DNA from: Anaerolineaceae bacterium
GTDB taxonomy: Bacteria > Chloroflexota > Anaerolineae > Aggregatilineales > Phototrophicaceae
Direction: 5' to 3'
Length of the DNA: 64,000 nucleotides
Assembly (NCBI GenBank): GCA_002702065.1
Contig: NZXX01000001.1
Location: forward strand, 930,001 to 994,000
Positions within the stretch are counted from its first letter, which is position 1. Every line of letters starts with the position of its first letter. This document shows positions 18,088-27,368 of the stretch, piece by piece. The position numbers and the translations under genes were made by a program. The notes below the pieces were generated by a model. That model was not told the origin of the DNA. It saw only the letters and a list, made by a program, of their open reading frames with translations, and searched no databases.

Positions 18088-18160
18088 TGGGCCGTACAGG
18101 ACTCGAACCTGTAACTTCCTCGTTGTAAGCGAGGCGCTCTGCCAATTGAGCTAACAGCCC
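18088..18160 (-). tRNA. tRNA-Val (anticodon TAC)
   Basis: A 73-base cloverleaf on the minus strand. The acceptor arms GGGCTGT and ACGGCCC pair (one G-U). The anticodon stem CCTCG/CGAGG encloses the loop CTTACAA, giving anticodon TAC (Val, GUA/GUG). The T arm contains GGTTCGAGTCC. CCA is not encoded: the bases after the discriminator A read CAA, so CCA must be added enzymatically. Confidence 0.95.
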
Positions 18161-18218
18161 TTATGCTTATGTAATTCGATTGTTAACTGGTAATCTTGTT
18201 ACCATATTCGTTTATAGT

Positions 18219-18902
18219 TTAATCTAACCATTCTGGATTATCAATACCGGAATATTCCTGGATGGCACCGTAGACGTGTTGTGTCAGTTTCGTATCGTTG
18301 ACATCAACTTCGCATACACCATAGATGAGTTTTCGCCCTTTTTGTTCGCTGCTTGAAGGTTGCGCGTTTACGACAATAGATCGCAGCGAACTGCGTGGTA
18401 ATTGCAGTAAACTAAGCCAATAATACTCGACTTCTTCTTGAGATAATCCATTTCCAAGATAATAGTTCAGATAAATCGTTATACGTTCATTGTCAACTTG
18501 TAGACATTGGCGAAGGAATTTATTTACATAAAAGCAGATCATGCTTGCATCAGAGTTAGTAAAGGCGAGCGTGTTTCTGCGTTTTTTCCCCTCCGCCCAG
18601 TACAACATGCAGCCCGCCATGTGCAGCGGGTCCATCTCGCGGGCTTTGGCGCGGCCTTCCTCTTGATAAGCAAGCCGCAGGGCGCGGTATTTGGCGGCTA
18701 CTGCCTTCGAGCCATTGGTCTGCGCCTCATAACGTGGCCCGCGCCGGTCATAGAGCGCCCGCTGCTGCTGGGGTGTCAGTTCCACATCGCGCACCCACAG
18801 GCTGACCGAGCTTTTGGAAACCCCCAACGCGTGGACAATTTCATTGATGGACTGGCCTTCACGGCGCAGGCGACGTGCGGCTTCGCGTTTTTCCGGTTTC
18901 AT
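18219..18902 (-). CDS. HTH protein with LAGLIDADG-like C-terminal domain (tentative)
   Basis: A 227-residue protein. Residues ~1-40 form a resolvase-like helix-turn-helix (REGQSINEIVHALGVSKSSV). The rest has AGCMLYWAEGKKRR, AFTNSDASMICFYVNKFLR and a repeat-like second half. The YWAEG-NSD pattern resembles degenerate LAGLIDADG/homing-endonuclease-like proteins found in many actinobacteria and Chloroflexota, but I cannot confirm a catalytic site. The 3' two-thirds of the gene is visibly more AT-rich than its neighbours, and it sits next to a tRNA gene; both fit horizontal acquisition. The function is otherwise unknown. Confidence 0.5.
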   Translation of the reverse strand: MKPEKREAARRLRREGQSINEIVHALGVSKSSVSLWVRDVELTPQQQRALYDRRGPRYEAQTNGSKAVAAKYRALRLAYQEEGRAKAREMDPLHMAGCMLYWAEGKKRRNTLAFTNSDASMICFYVNKFLRQCLQVDNERITIYLNYYLGNGLSQEEVEYYWLSLLQLPRSSLRSIVVNAQPSSSEQKGRKLIYGVCEVDVNDTKLTQHVYGAIQEYSGIDNPEWLD

Positions 18903-18965
18903 GACCCGACTCCCGTTTTGGTCAGAGTATAACCCATTCAGAAACCGGGTCCAGTAATGGCGGAC

Positions 18966-19520
18966 TTACAGTTTCGGCAGCGTCAGACCGGCCTGCTTCT
19001 GATATTTGCCCTTGCGGTCTGCATAAGATATTTCGCAGACTTCATCGGCTTCAAAAAACAGCACCTGCGAGATGCCTTCGTTGGCATAAATTTTGGCAGG
19101 CAGGGGGGTGGTGTTGCTGATTTCCAGCGTGACGTAGCCCTCCCATTCCGGCTCGAACGGCGTGACGTTCACGATCAGGCCGCAGCGGGCATAGCTCGAC
19201 TTCCCCAGGCACACCGTCAAGACGCTGCGCGGAATGCGGAAGTATTCGATAGACTTGGCCAGCACAAACGAGTTCGGCGGGATAATGCAGACGTCGCCCT
19301 TAAAATCCACAAACGAACTTTGCACAAAGTTCTTGGGGTCCACCACCGCCGAGTGCACATTGGTGAAAATCTTGAATTCATCGGCCACGCGCATGTCATA
19401 GCCATAGGACGAAACGCCATAGCTGATGACGCCTTCGCGCACCTGATTTTCGACAAACGGCTCAATCATGCCGTGTTCGAGCGACATTTTGCGTATCCAG
19501 TGATCGGGTTTCAGGCCCAT
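18966..19520 (-). CDS. dcd: dCTP deaminase
   Basis: A 184-residue enzyme of the dUTPase/dCTP deaminase fold that converts dCTP to dUTP and ammonia, feeding dTMP synthesis. Family segments are clear: [13 protein letters not shown], the [10 protein letters not shown] strand, GKSSYARCG, and the catalytic region [17 protein letters not shown] with its glutamate. The QVLFF tail is also present. Length is normal. It lies 46 bases downstream of argS on the same strand. Some homologues are bifunctional dCTP deaminase/dUTPases, which sequence reading alone cannot exclude. Confidence 0.93.
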   Translation of the reverse strand: MGLKPDHWIRKMSLEHGMIEPFVENQVREGVISYGVSSYGYDMRVADEFKIFTNVHSAVVDPKNFVQSSFVDFKGDVCIIPPNSFVLAKSIEYFRIPRSVLTVCLGKSSYARCGLIVNVTPFEPEWEGYVTLEISNTTPLPAKIYANEGISQVLFFEADEVCEISYADRKGKYQKQAGLTLPKL

Positions 19521-19566
19521 GATATTCGATAGTCCTCAGTCATTAATCGACAGATAAAACGCAACC

Positions 19567-21276
19567 TTACATAAATTCCGGAGTAGACATCCCCATCAGG
19601 CGCAGCGTCCGTTTGAAGACGACCTGCGCGGCCCGGTAAAAACGCAGCCGGGCTTTGGCCAGCTCCGGCGACACATCATCGGCCAGCACACGCACATTGT
19701 CATAGATCGGGTGGAATGTCCCGGCCAGTTCGTGCGCATAAAAGGCGATCTTGTGCGGTTCCAGGTTGATTGCTGAAAACTCGATGATGTCGCCCAGCTC
19801 CAGAGCTTTGCGCAGGAAACGCAGTTCATCATCACCGAGCAGGCTCAGGTCCGCATCGTCGTCGCTGATCCCGGCTTCGGTGGTCTGGCGGAAGATGCCG
19901 GCGCAGCGTACATGCGCGTTCTGAATATAGTACACGGGGTTCTCGTTGTTCTGGGCGACCGCGACATCCAGGTCAAAATCCAGCCGAGAATCGGGACTGC
20001 GGGCCAGCAGCAGATAACGCACGGCATCCGGGCTGGTTTCATCAATCAGGTCATCCAGCGTTTCGTAATCGCCGCGCCGGGTGCTCATTTTGACTTCCTT
20101 GCCCTGGCGGATCAGCCGGACGAACTGCATGATGATCACGCGGATTTTTGACGAATCCTGCCCCAGAGCCTCGATACCGGCCTTGACCACCTGATGCTGC
20201 ACAAAATGGTCGGCGCCAAGGATATTCACCGCGATGTCAAAACCCCGTTCCAGCTTGTTGATGTGGTAGGCGATGTCCGGCAGTGTATACGTGGGCACGC
20301 CGTCGCTTTTGACCAGCACATGGTCTTTTTCGATGCCGAACCGGGAACTCCGGAACCAGGTCGCCGGGTCTTTATCGGCGGCTTTGGCTTTTTCTTCTTC
20401 GCTGGCGCCTTCCCATTCCTGCGCCCGATACACATAGCCGCGCTGTTCCAGGTCTTCCAGTACATCCCAGATCACACCGCTGGAAAACAGACTGTTCTCG
20501 TTGAAAAATTCATCGTGTTCGATGTCAATCCGCTTGAGCGTGGCGCGGATATTGTCGAACATTTTCTGTTCGGCATATTCCTTGAACAACTGCCAGTCAT
20601 TATCGACCCACGTGTCACCATGCTCGGCCATCAACTGCTGCGCAAATTCGATCAGGTATTCGCCCTGATAAAAATTGCCGCCTTCGGGAATGTCGACGGA
20701 CTGGCCCAGCGCTTGCAGGTAGCGGATGCGCAGGCTGTTACCGAGGGCCTGCATCTGCATCCCGGCGTTGTTGAAATAATATTCGCGTTCGACGCTGTAA
20801 CCGGCTGCTTCCAGAATGCGGGCGATGCTGTCGCCAACGATGGCCCCGCGGCTGCGCCCGATGTGCAGCGGCCCGGTGGGGTTGGCGCTGACGAACTCGA
20901 CCTGTGCGCGTTTGCCTGCGCCCATTTGCAGTTGATAGAGCGTTTCATCCGCTTCGATGATGGCTTCTGCCTGCTGCCGTAACCAGTCATCGCTGAGGCG
21001 GAAGTTAATAAACCCCGGCGGTGCGACTTCCACCGATGCCACATAGTCTGCCGGGGGCAAATGTTTGACGATGGTGTTGGCGACATCGAGTGGTTTCATG
21101 CCGGCTGGTTTCGCCAGTTGCAGGGCAATGGATGCCGCATAGTCACCCTGTTCCGGGCGTTTCGGCGGTTTGATCTCGAAGGCAGGTATATCAAACGCGG
21201 GCAGGTCATCAGCCGCCTGGGCTGCTTTGATGGCTTCGGTGACAAGCTGCGCGTGGGCGGAGGCAAGGACGATCAA
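19567..21276 (-). CDS. argS: Arginyl-tRNA synthetase
   Basis: A 569-residue class I aminoacyl-tRNA synthetase. It has an N-terminal Add-1 domain for the tRNA D loop, then the HIGH motif as HIGRS at residues 138-142 in SANPTGPLHIG. The KMSKS position is KMSTRRGD, the degenerate form usual in ArgRS. The C-terminal DALR anticodon-binding domain ends the protein. The start codon is TTG, with AAGGA upstream. It probably shares a transcript with dcd. Confidence 0.96.
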   Translation of the reverse strand: MIVLASAHAQLVTEAIKAAQAADDLPAFDIPAFEIKPPKRPEQGDYAASIALQLAKPAGMKPLDVANTIVKHLPPADYVASVEVAPPGFINFRLSDDWLRQQAEAIIEADETLYQLQMGAGKRAQVEFVSANPTGPLHIGRSRGAIVGDSIARILEAAGYSVEREYYFNNAGMQMQALGNSLRIRYLQALGQSVDIPEGGNFYQGEYLIEFAQQLMAEHGDTWVDNDWQLFKEYAEQKMFDNIRATLKRIDIEHDEFFNENSLFSSGVIWDVLEDLEQRGYVYRAQEWEGASEEEKAKAADKDPATWFRSSRFGIEKDHVLVKSDGVPTYTLPDIAYHINKLERGFDIAVNILGADHFVQHQVVKAGIEALGQDSSKIRVIIMQFVRLIRQGKEVKMSTRRGDYETLDDLIDETSPDAVRYLLLARSPDSRLDFDLDVAVAQNNENPVYYIQNAHVRCAGIFRQTTEAGISDDDADLSLLGDDELRFLRKALELGDIIEFSAINLEPHKIAFYAHELAGTFHPIYDNVRVLADDVSPELAKARLRFYRAAQVVFKRTLRLMGMSTPEFM

Positions 21277-21395
21277 GGGTAAAATCCTTCAATTCGGTTC
21301 GGGTATCACGACATTCTAACAAATACCCCCTAATCTGTGTACAGGCAACCCCACTGTCTGGTCGATCATTCTAAATGTAGCCATCCCGAAGACGG

Positions 21396-22289
21396 TCAGC
21401 AGCGTTGTTGCAGCCGGTACATCTCGATGACCCCGTCCGTGCTGGTTTTGGCTTCGCCCTTGCACAGCTCACAGACCCAGACGCCACGCTGTTCGACCAT
21501 CAGGCTGGCCGGGCAGCAGGGGCAGCGCAGAATTTCGCCCAGCGGACGTGCGCCAGTGGGGTCCGCTTCCCCATCCTTGACCGCCCAAACCCGGTCATAA
21601 TCGGCCTGCCAGGGTTCGAGATCAGCCTCGGCGATGCCATACTCGACCAGCAATTCGCCCAGCGTATCGCGGTCCCACGTTTTGCCCGGCATCACTTTGG
21701 TGTTGATGCGATTGCTGATGAACAACAGACCGCCCGGACGCAATACCCGGATCAACTCATGCAGCGCGGCTTTCGGGTCGGTCATGAACTCCATGGCTTC
21801 GAGGCTGGTGACGACATCGAAGGTGTTGTCGGCAAAGGGCAGGTCTTCCGCCGGGCACCACATGAGGTGTGCGCGGTCACGCTCATCGTAGAGTTTCGCG
21901 GCAGCACTATGCAGCATCCGGCGGCTGAGATCGACGCCAATGACTCGTCCCTGAAACTGTTTGTGATTGAGCAGCGCCAACGGCAGACGTCCGGTGCCAG
22001 TCGCCACATCCAGCACGAGTGGTGCGCGGTGCGGCGCGATGCGTTCCAGAATGGGTTGAGCCAGCAGCGCGTGTTCGTAGATGCGGTCAAAGTTCTTGAC
22101 GTCGTCGTAACGCTGCGCAAACAGGTCATACAGCCAGATCACGGTGCGGCGGCCCAGATAGACGCCTTCACTGGCGATGAACAGCCACCAGATGAGCGCG
22201 ATCAGGCCAAAGGTCAGCGTGGCAAGCAGGGCGAGGGTGAGCAGCTCGTTCAGCGCAACAATCCTTTTTGTTTCAAGTAGGGAACGCAT
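21396..22289 (-). CDS. Class I SAM-dependent methyltransferase with zinc-ribbon-like tail
   Basis: A 297-residue protein. Residues ~14-38 form one membrane helix. The methyltransferase core starts with VLDVATGTGRLPLALL (motif I), followed by GVDLSRRML and TSLEAMEF, as in UbiE/Coq5-like enzymes. The C-terminus has CPCCPASL and CELC, four cysteines that suggest a small zinc ribbon resembling a Trm112-like module. The first 40 bases overlap the end of the epimerase gene, so expression is probably coupled. The methyl acceptor is unknown; a lipid or quinone is possible given the membrane anchor. Confidence 0.75.
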   Translation of the reverse strand: MRSLLETKRIVALNELLTLALLATLTFGLIALIWWLFIASEGVYLGRRTVIWLYDLFAQRYDDVKNFDRIYEHALLAQPILERIAPHRAPLVLDVATGTGRLPLALLNHKQFQGRVIGVDLSRRMLHSAAAKLYDERDRAHLMWCPAEDLPFADNTFDVVTSLEAMEFMTDPKAALHELIRVLRPGGLLFISNRINTKVMPGKTWDRDTLGELLVEYGIAEADLEPWQADYDRVWAVKDGEADPTGARPLGEILRCPCCPASLMVEQRGVWVCELCKGEAKTSTDGVIEMYRLQQRC

Positions 22290-23236
22290 TTCTCAAGGCC
22301 GGTGTCCAGATCAACAACTGGCTGCCAGTGCAGCCGGTTCTGCGCTTTGGACATGTCGATGCGCCGCTGGTTGAGCAATGATCCGGCAGCTTCCGGCCCG
22401 GCCTTGAGGCGATTCCCGGTGGGGACGACGGCGGCAGCCAGTTTTGCCAGGGCAACCACTGGTTTGGGTGGGATGCTCAGCCAGCTCTGGTGCCCGGCCA
22501 GCCGCGCATAGCCCAGCAGAAAATCACGCCATGTCACCGGGGTGGGATGCACAGCGTTAAAGACCTCGTTGTGCGCAGCAGGGTGAGTCGCCAGCAACAG
22601 CATCAGGTCAGCCACATCATCCATGTAAATCGGGAAAGCCGAGCCGCTGCCATTCCCCAGCCAGAACACAGGTCTGCGCCGCGCCAGCCGGAACATGGTA
22701 TCTGTCCATTGGGTGCCGTGTGGTCCGTAGATCATGCCGGGTCGGATGATGGCGTAGGAAATATTGTTCTCACTGGCAATGTCCTGCACCACCTGTTCGG
22801 CCTCGGCTTTGGTGACACTGTAAGCGTCGTGTGCGGTCGGGGATGGTCCATCGTCTTCAGTGATCGTGCCGGTACGGCTGTATCCATACACCGCAATCGA
22901 ACTGACAAAGACCACGCGCTGCCCGGACGTGGCGGCGTACATAATATTGCGGGTGCCTTCGACATTGACGGCTTGTTGCTGCTGCCAGCTGCCGAACGCT
23001 GCTGCCGCATGGAACACGTAGTCGCAGCCTTCGACCCACAACCGCATGTCTTCGGGTCTGGTGACATCACCCGCCACGACTTCGACACCGGGCACATCGC
23101 GGAGAGAGGCCGCTTTTTCTGGTGAACGTGCCAGCGCCCGCACCTGCGCACCCGCGTCCGCCAGCTTACGGGCCACAACCCCGCCGAGGAAGCCGGTTGC
23201 GCCTGTGACAAAAGCCGTCGTGCCGCTGAACGTCAT
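22250..23236 (-). CDS. NAD-dependent epimerase/dehydratase (extended SDR)
   Basis: A 328-residue extended short-chain dehydrogenase. The Rossmann motif TGATGFLGG is at residues ~11-19, and the catalytic pair is in AYSVTKAEAE (Tyr-x-x-x-Lys). A later RPGMIYGPHG is typical of the 3-beta-hydroxysteroid/dihydroflavonol reductase and sugar epimerase group. Its ATG overlaps the stop of the upstream SDR gene as TAATG. It is part of a five-gene unit from the ABC transporter to the methyltransferase. The substrate may be a sugar nucleotide or an isoprenoid/lipid ketone. Confidence 0.85.
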   Translation of the reverse strand: MTFSGTTAFVTGATGFLGGVVARKLADAGAQVRALARSPEKAASLRDVPGVEVVAGDVTRPEDMRLWVEGCDYVFHAAAAFGSWQQQQAVNVEGTRNIMYAATSGQRVVFVSSIAVYGYSRTGTITEDDGPSPTAHDAYSVTKAEAEQVVQDIASENNISYAIIRPGMIYGPHGTQWTDTMFRLARRRPVFWLGNGSGSAFPIYMDDVADLMLLLATHPAAHNEVFNAVHPTPVTWRDFLLGYARLAGHQSWLSIPPKPVVALAKLAAAVVPTGNRLKAGPEAAGSLLNQRRIDMSKAQNRLHWQPVVDLDTGLEKCVPYLKQKGLLR

Positions 23237-24003
23237 TACATGCCGCCTCTCGAGTGGATAATCTGCCCGGTAATCCAGTCAGCGGCGTCACTGGCGAGAA
23301 ACGCAATCAAGCGGGCGGCGTCTGCCGGTTGGCCGATGCGGTTGCGCGGCGATTGCTTCAGCAGGGCCTGTTGTAAGTCGGCGTCCATCCAGCCGGTATC
23401 CGTCGCACCGGGGTCTACGGCATTCACGGTGATGCCAAGCGCGGCGACACCCGCCGCCAGCGACGTCGTGAACGCCTCGACCGCGCCTTTCGTGGTGATG
23501 TAGGGCAGTTCGTCCGGCATAGGGCCAACCGACTGGCCCGAAGTCAGGCTGATCACGCGCCCGCCTGAGTCACCCCGGAAGCGCCTGACAAACTCGGTAG
23601 TCAACAGAAAGGTCCCGCGCATGTTGACAGCGTAATGCTGATCGAGCAATTCTGGCGTCAGCGTATCGTAGCCAGCATTGACCGAAAAGGTCGCGTTGTT
23701 GACGAGAATGGAAACGGGACCGAGGCTTTGCTCCGCCGCGTCCATGATCTGCTGCGGGGTTTCGGGCAGGCTCAGATCGGCTTCGAGGTGTTCACAGCGC
23801 ACGCCCTGCGCCTGAATCTCCGCCTGAAGTGCCGCCGGAAAGTCTGCGTCTTCACCCCAGGGCATCATCTGGTCATAGGCCCGCCAGGAGGTGAAAAAGA
23901 TGTTGATACCTTGCGCCGCCAGTGCCCGGCACACGGCCGCCCCAATCCCGACATCGCGGCTGGCCCCTGTGACGATTGCCGTTCTGTTGGCCGAGGACAT
24001 CAT
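23236..24003 (-). CDS. Short-chain dehydrogenase/reductase
   Basis: A 255-residue classical SDR. It has the cofactor motif TGASRDVGIG, the NNA motif in ILVNNATFS, the catalytic Ser in SLTSGQS and the Tyr-Lys pair in PYITTKG. It resembles 3-oxoacyl-ACP reductases, but an extra loop after the first strand (FFTSWRAYDQMM) sets it apart from FabG. I chose ATG 24003 because it overlaps the acetyltransferase stop as ATGA; a start at 24018 is also open. The substrate is unknown. Confidence 0.85.
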   Translation of the reverse strand: MMSSANRTAIVTGASRDVGIGAAVCRALAAQGINIFFTSWRAYDQMMPWGEDADFPAALQAEIQAQGVRCEHLEADLSLPETPQQIMDAAEQSLGPVSILVNNATFSVNAGYDTLTPELLDQHYAVNMRGTFLLTTEFVRRFRGDSGGRVISLTSGQSVGPMPDELPYITTKGAVEAFTTSLAAGVAALGITVNAVDPGATDTGWMDADLQQALLKQSPRNRIGQPADAARLIAFLASDAADWITGQIIHSRGGM

Positions 24004-24551
24004 TCGTTCTGGCTCCATTCGCTTTGCAGGATGCTATAAATGCAGATGTCCCACCACCGGTTCTGGAACCAGCGGCTCTCCCGCAGCAGGCCTTCCTGAC
24101 GCATGTTCAGCTTGTGCAGCACATGCACCGACGCCAGATTTTCGCTGATAACCTCGGCATAGATGCGGTGCATCGCCAGCGTATCAAAGCCAAAAGTGAC
24201 CATGCGCCGGGCGGCCTCGGTCGTGTATCCCTGATTCCAGAAATCGACCCCCAGCATGTAGCCAATTTCGGCCTGCCGCGCTTCTGGCTGGCGAATGGCA
24301 ATATAGCAGGAGCCAATCAGCTGCGCATCACTATGTCGAACCAGGGCAAAATAATAGCTGCGGCGTGGATGCTCGTGTTGTTCGGCGATGACATCCTGTA
24401 TGATCTGGTAGAACTGATACTCGGTCACTGGCGGACCATCTTCGTAGCGTCGGAAATCCGGGTGCAGATTGTAACGATACAGCACCGGCACATCCGACTG
24501 TTCGAGTTCGCGCAGCAGCAACCGTTCCGTATTCAGCATCATGACATTCAA
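24000..24551 (-). CDS. GNAT acetyltransferase (RimJ/RimL-like)
   Basis: A 183-residue GNAT-fold N-acetyltransferase. The start LNTERLLLRELEQSD is typical of the RimJ/RimL group, followed by the acetyl-CoA region EIGYMLGVDFWNQGYTTEA (read as two segments) and SVHVLHKLNMRQEG near the end. These enzymes acetylate protein N-termini, antibiotics or small amines. Three possible ATG codons lie within the first five residues. It follows the ABC transporter by 6 bases and overlaps the SDR gene. Confidence 0.85.
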   Translation of the reverse strand: MNVMMLNTERLLLRELEQSDVPVLYRYNLHPDFRRYEDGPPVTEYQFYQIIQDVIAEQHEHPRRSYYFALVRHSDAQLIGSCYIAIRQPEARQAEIGYMLGVDFWNQGYTTEAARRMVTFGFDTLAMHRIYAEVISENLASVHVLHKLNMRQEGLLRESRWFQNRWWDICIYSILQSEWSQNE

Positions 24552-24557
24552 TTTTAG

Positions 24558-26384
24558 CTAATCTGCCCCTTCGGTCGCCAGCAAGGACACATCCTGCCGG
24601 AACTGCATTATGTACAGCCGGGCGTACAAGCCATCTTTAGCCATCAGTTCTTCATGGGTGCCCAGTTCGATCAATTCGCCCGCATCCAACACGGCGATGC
24701 GATGGGCAATGGTGATCGTACTCAGACGGTGGGCGATAATCACGGTGGTGCGGTTTTGCATCAGGCGGGCCAATGCCTCCTGCACCAGGTGTTCACTTTC
24801 GCTGTCGAGGCTGGATGTCGCTTCGTCCAGCAGCAGGATACGCGGGTCCTTGAGGATGGCACGGGCGATGGCAACCCGCTGGCGCTGCCCACCGCTGAGG
24901 CGTACCCCACGTTCGCCAACCACCGTTTCGTACTGGTCCGGCAGCTGCATGATAAAGTCGTGGGCGTTGGCGGCTTTGGCGGCTTCGATGATGTCGGCGT
25001 CGCTGGCCTCCAACCGCCCATAGCGAATATTCTCCCGGATAGTACCGCCGAACAGCAGCGTTTCCTGCGGCACAACGCCGATTTGCTGGCGCAGGCTGGC
25101 CTGTGTCACCGTGCGCACATCCTGCCCGTCAATGCACAGGCTGCCGGACGTCACATCATAAAAGCGGGGGATGAGGTTAAAAATCGTGCTTTTACCGGCA
25201 CCACTTGGCCCCACCAGGGCGATGATCTCGCCGGGGGCAATATCCAGGTTAATGTTGTGCAGCACTTCCTGACGTTCTTCATAGCTGAAATTGACGTCTT
25301 CAAAGGTAATGCGCCCGTCAACGTGAACCAGCATACCGGCATCCGGCGTGTCCTGTACATCTGGTTTTTCATCCAGCAGTTGGAAGACACGCTTGGTCGC
25401 GCCCAGAGCCTCCTGAAATGAGGTATAGAGGTTGCTCAGAGCGCCGAAGCTCATGGCGACGGTCATGCCATAAATCAGAAAACCGATCAACTCGCCGCCG
25501 GTCAATCGACCTGCCAGCACTTCCTGCCCGCCAAACCACAGCACCAGTGCCAACCCACCAAACCCCAGAAAGGCGACCATCGGACCGAAGATTGTACGCA
25601 CCCGCAGCAATCGCACGGCTGCCCGGAATGAACGTTCAATCGCATTGCGATAGCGACCGATCTCGTAATCTTCGCGCACGAAGCTCTTGACTTCGCGGAT
25701 ATTCTGCATCACTTCGTCGGCGACAGTGGTGGCTTCGGCCAGTTCATCCTGAATTTCGGTGCTGGTGCGGCGCATGTAGACGCCGAAGAACATCCCCAGT
25801 AAACCGATGATGGGCACCATGCCCAGAATAAACAGGCTCATGCGCCAGTTGATGACCAGCATAATGATGATGGCCCCGATCATAATGATCCCCTGTTGCA
25901 GCAGGGTGCTGACATTGCCTGTCAGGACATTGCGCATGGTGGTGACATCGCTGGACATCCGGGAGAGCAGCTCGCCCACACGCCGCCGGACAAAAAAGCC
26001 GAGCGACAGTGTTTGCAGATGATTGTAAAGCTGGGTACGGACATCAACGACGATTTTTTCGCCAATATAGTACAGATTATAGCGTTCGATCAGGCTGGCG
26101 ACGGAACTGAGCAGAAAGACCAGCAGCAGTGCCAGCGTGATGCGGTTAAGTAGATCGGCATCACCAGCGATCAGCACCGAATCCACCACCGTGCTAATGA
26201 CTGCCGGAAAGACCAGGCTGGTTCCGGCGCTCAGGATCAAGCCGATTATTGCCAGTCCCAATCGTGCCTTGTGCGGCCCCAGGTAACTGATCAGCCGCCG
26301 CCACTGTACCGGGCCTTCGGGGATTTCAGCTTTGGAGTCTGCGTCAGGATTGCGCCGGGATCGTCGTCCACCGAACATGAGCAC
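24558..26384 (-). CDS. ABC exporter, fused membrane and ATPase domains
   Basis: A 608-residue half-transporter of the MsbA/LmrA type. Six membrane helices occupy residues ~40-330. The ATPase follows with Walker A GPSGAGKS, signature LSGGQRQRV, Walker B ILLLDEATSSLD and the switch IIAHRLST. It should work as a homodimer exporting a lipid, peptide or drug. It is the first gene of the unit continuing with GNAT, SDR, epimerase and methyltransferase, which could supply a modified lipid-like substrate; that is inference. Confidence 0.93.
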   Translation of the reverse strand: MLMFGGRRSRRNPDADSKAEIPEGPVQWRRLISYLGPHKARLGLAIIGLILSAGTSLVFPAVISTVVDSVLIAGDADLLNRITLALLLVFLLSSVASLIERYNLYYIGEKIVVDVRTQLYNHLQTLSLGFFVRRRVGELLSRMSSDVTTMRNVLTGNVSTLLQQGIIMIGAIIIMLVINWRMSLFILGMVPIIGLLGMFFGVYMRRTSTEIQDELAEATTVADEVMQNIREVKSFVREDYEIGRYRNAIERSFRAAVRLLRVRTIFGPMVAFLGFGGLALVLWFGGQEVLAGRLTGGELIGFLIYGMTVAMSFGALSNLYTSFQEALGATKRVFQLLDEKPDVQDTPDAGMLVHVDGRITFEDVNFSYEERQEVLHNINLDIAPGEIIALVGPSGAGKSTIFNLIPRFYDVTSGSLCIDGQDVRTVTQASLRQQIGVVPQETLLFGGTIRENIRYGRLEASDADIIEAAKAANAHDFIMQLPDQYETVVGERGVRLSGGQRQRVAIARAILKDPRILLLDEATSSLDSESEHLVQEALARLMQNRTTVIIAHRLSTITIAHRIAVLDAGELIELGTHEELMAKDGLYARLYIMQFRQDVSLLATEGAD

Positions 26385-26457
26385 TGCCTTTATCTCGTAT
26401 GTGATAGATTGCGCAATTATGCCAGTATTGCGTTAGATTGGCGTGAGAGTGCCGGAT

Positions 26458-27366
26458 TTAGCCGGACTGCACGGCGCTGAGGACGACACCCTGCGTATCG
26501 ACGGGTACGACCCATGCGCGTGACTGGACCCCGGCGTTTTCAAACGCGGCGCGCATCGCATCGGCAATCTGCTGGTGATCTTTGGGGGCGAACGCCACCA
26601 GGGCAGGGCCATCGCTGCAAATCGTCGTGGCGCTGGCACCGGCTAACCGGGCCGTTTCGCGGACGTGGTTGTAACCGGGAATACGCGGGCGTACACGTGG
26701 ATTGATGAGGCGATCATCCAGCATCTGGCTGAGGAGCGACAAATCCCCGCTGCGAAAGGCTTCGATCAGCAGGGGCAGCTGGCGCAGGTTATGGGCAGCG
26801 TCATCCCATGCAATCGTGTCCGGTGTGATCAACCGCGTCGGATAGTCGTCGATCACCGGCACGACAATCACAAGCCGCTGGGCCGCCACCGGTAAGGATC
26901 GATACAGAAACGTACCCGCCTGCATGACTCCGCTGGAAAGGCCGCCGAGCAGCGCGGCAAGGGCATTGTCTGGCTGTGGGCTGATTCTGGCGCTGAGCTG
27001 CACGATTTCGGCACGCGTCAGATTGCGACCGATCATGTTGCTGGCGCCGATCACACCCGCGACCCAGAAAGCGGCTTCTGCCCCCAGGCCGCTGTCAACG
27101 GGGATGTCATTCTGAACGCGGATATGAACCCCCAGCGGCGCGCGCTCCAACTGCTGGAACACCCGCATCAACGCCAGGACCACCGGATGGCGCAGGCCGA
27201 TGCTGTAATGACCGGCCCCTTCACCAGCTGTATCAACGATCAACTGATGATCGCTGCGGGCGCTGATTTCGATGGTTGTATACAGGCCCACCGCCAGCCC
27301 CAGCGCATGAATCCCTGGCCCGATGCCGGTAATTGTCGCCGGAAGACGAACCGTCACTTTGCGCAT
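26458..27366 (-). CDS. thrB: Homoserine kinase (GHMP family)
   Basis: A 302-residue GHMP kinase. It opens with VTVRLPATITGIGPGIHALGLAV (read in two parts), equivalent to the P-A-S-x-N-L-G-P-G-F-D segment of ThrB. The ATP-binding loop is PVDSGLGAEAAFWVAG, and a later PQPDNALAALLGGL matches the substrate-site helix. It phosphorylates L-homoserine with ATP, the step before threonine synthase (56713 in this window). In the ATP loop the usual GLGSSAA is GLGAEAA, losing both serines, which is notable. Its start lies 2 bases after the histidine kinase stop. Confidence 0.78.
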   Translation of the reverse strand: MRKVTVRLPATITGIGPGIHALGLAVGLYTTIEISARSDHQLIVDTAGEGAGHYSIGLRHPVVLALMRVFQQLERAPLGVHIRVQNDIPVDSGLGAEAAFWVAGVIGASNMIGRNLTRAEIVQLSARISPQPDNALAALLGGLSSGVMQAGTFLYRSLPVAAQRLVIVVPVIDDYPTRLITPDTIAWDDAAHNLRQLPLLIEAFRSGDLSLLSQMLDDRLINPRVRPRIPGYNHVRETARLAGASATTICSDGPALVAFAPKDHQQIADAMRAAFENAGVQSRAWVVPVDTQGVVLSAVQSG

Positions 27367-27368
27367 GG

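Noticed and set aside
18188..18204. TGGTAA/TTACCA inverted repeat between tRNA-Val and the HTH gene
   Set aside because: Only six pairs, no T tract on either strand and in an AT-rich stretch where such repeats arise by chance.
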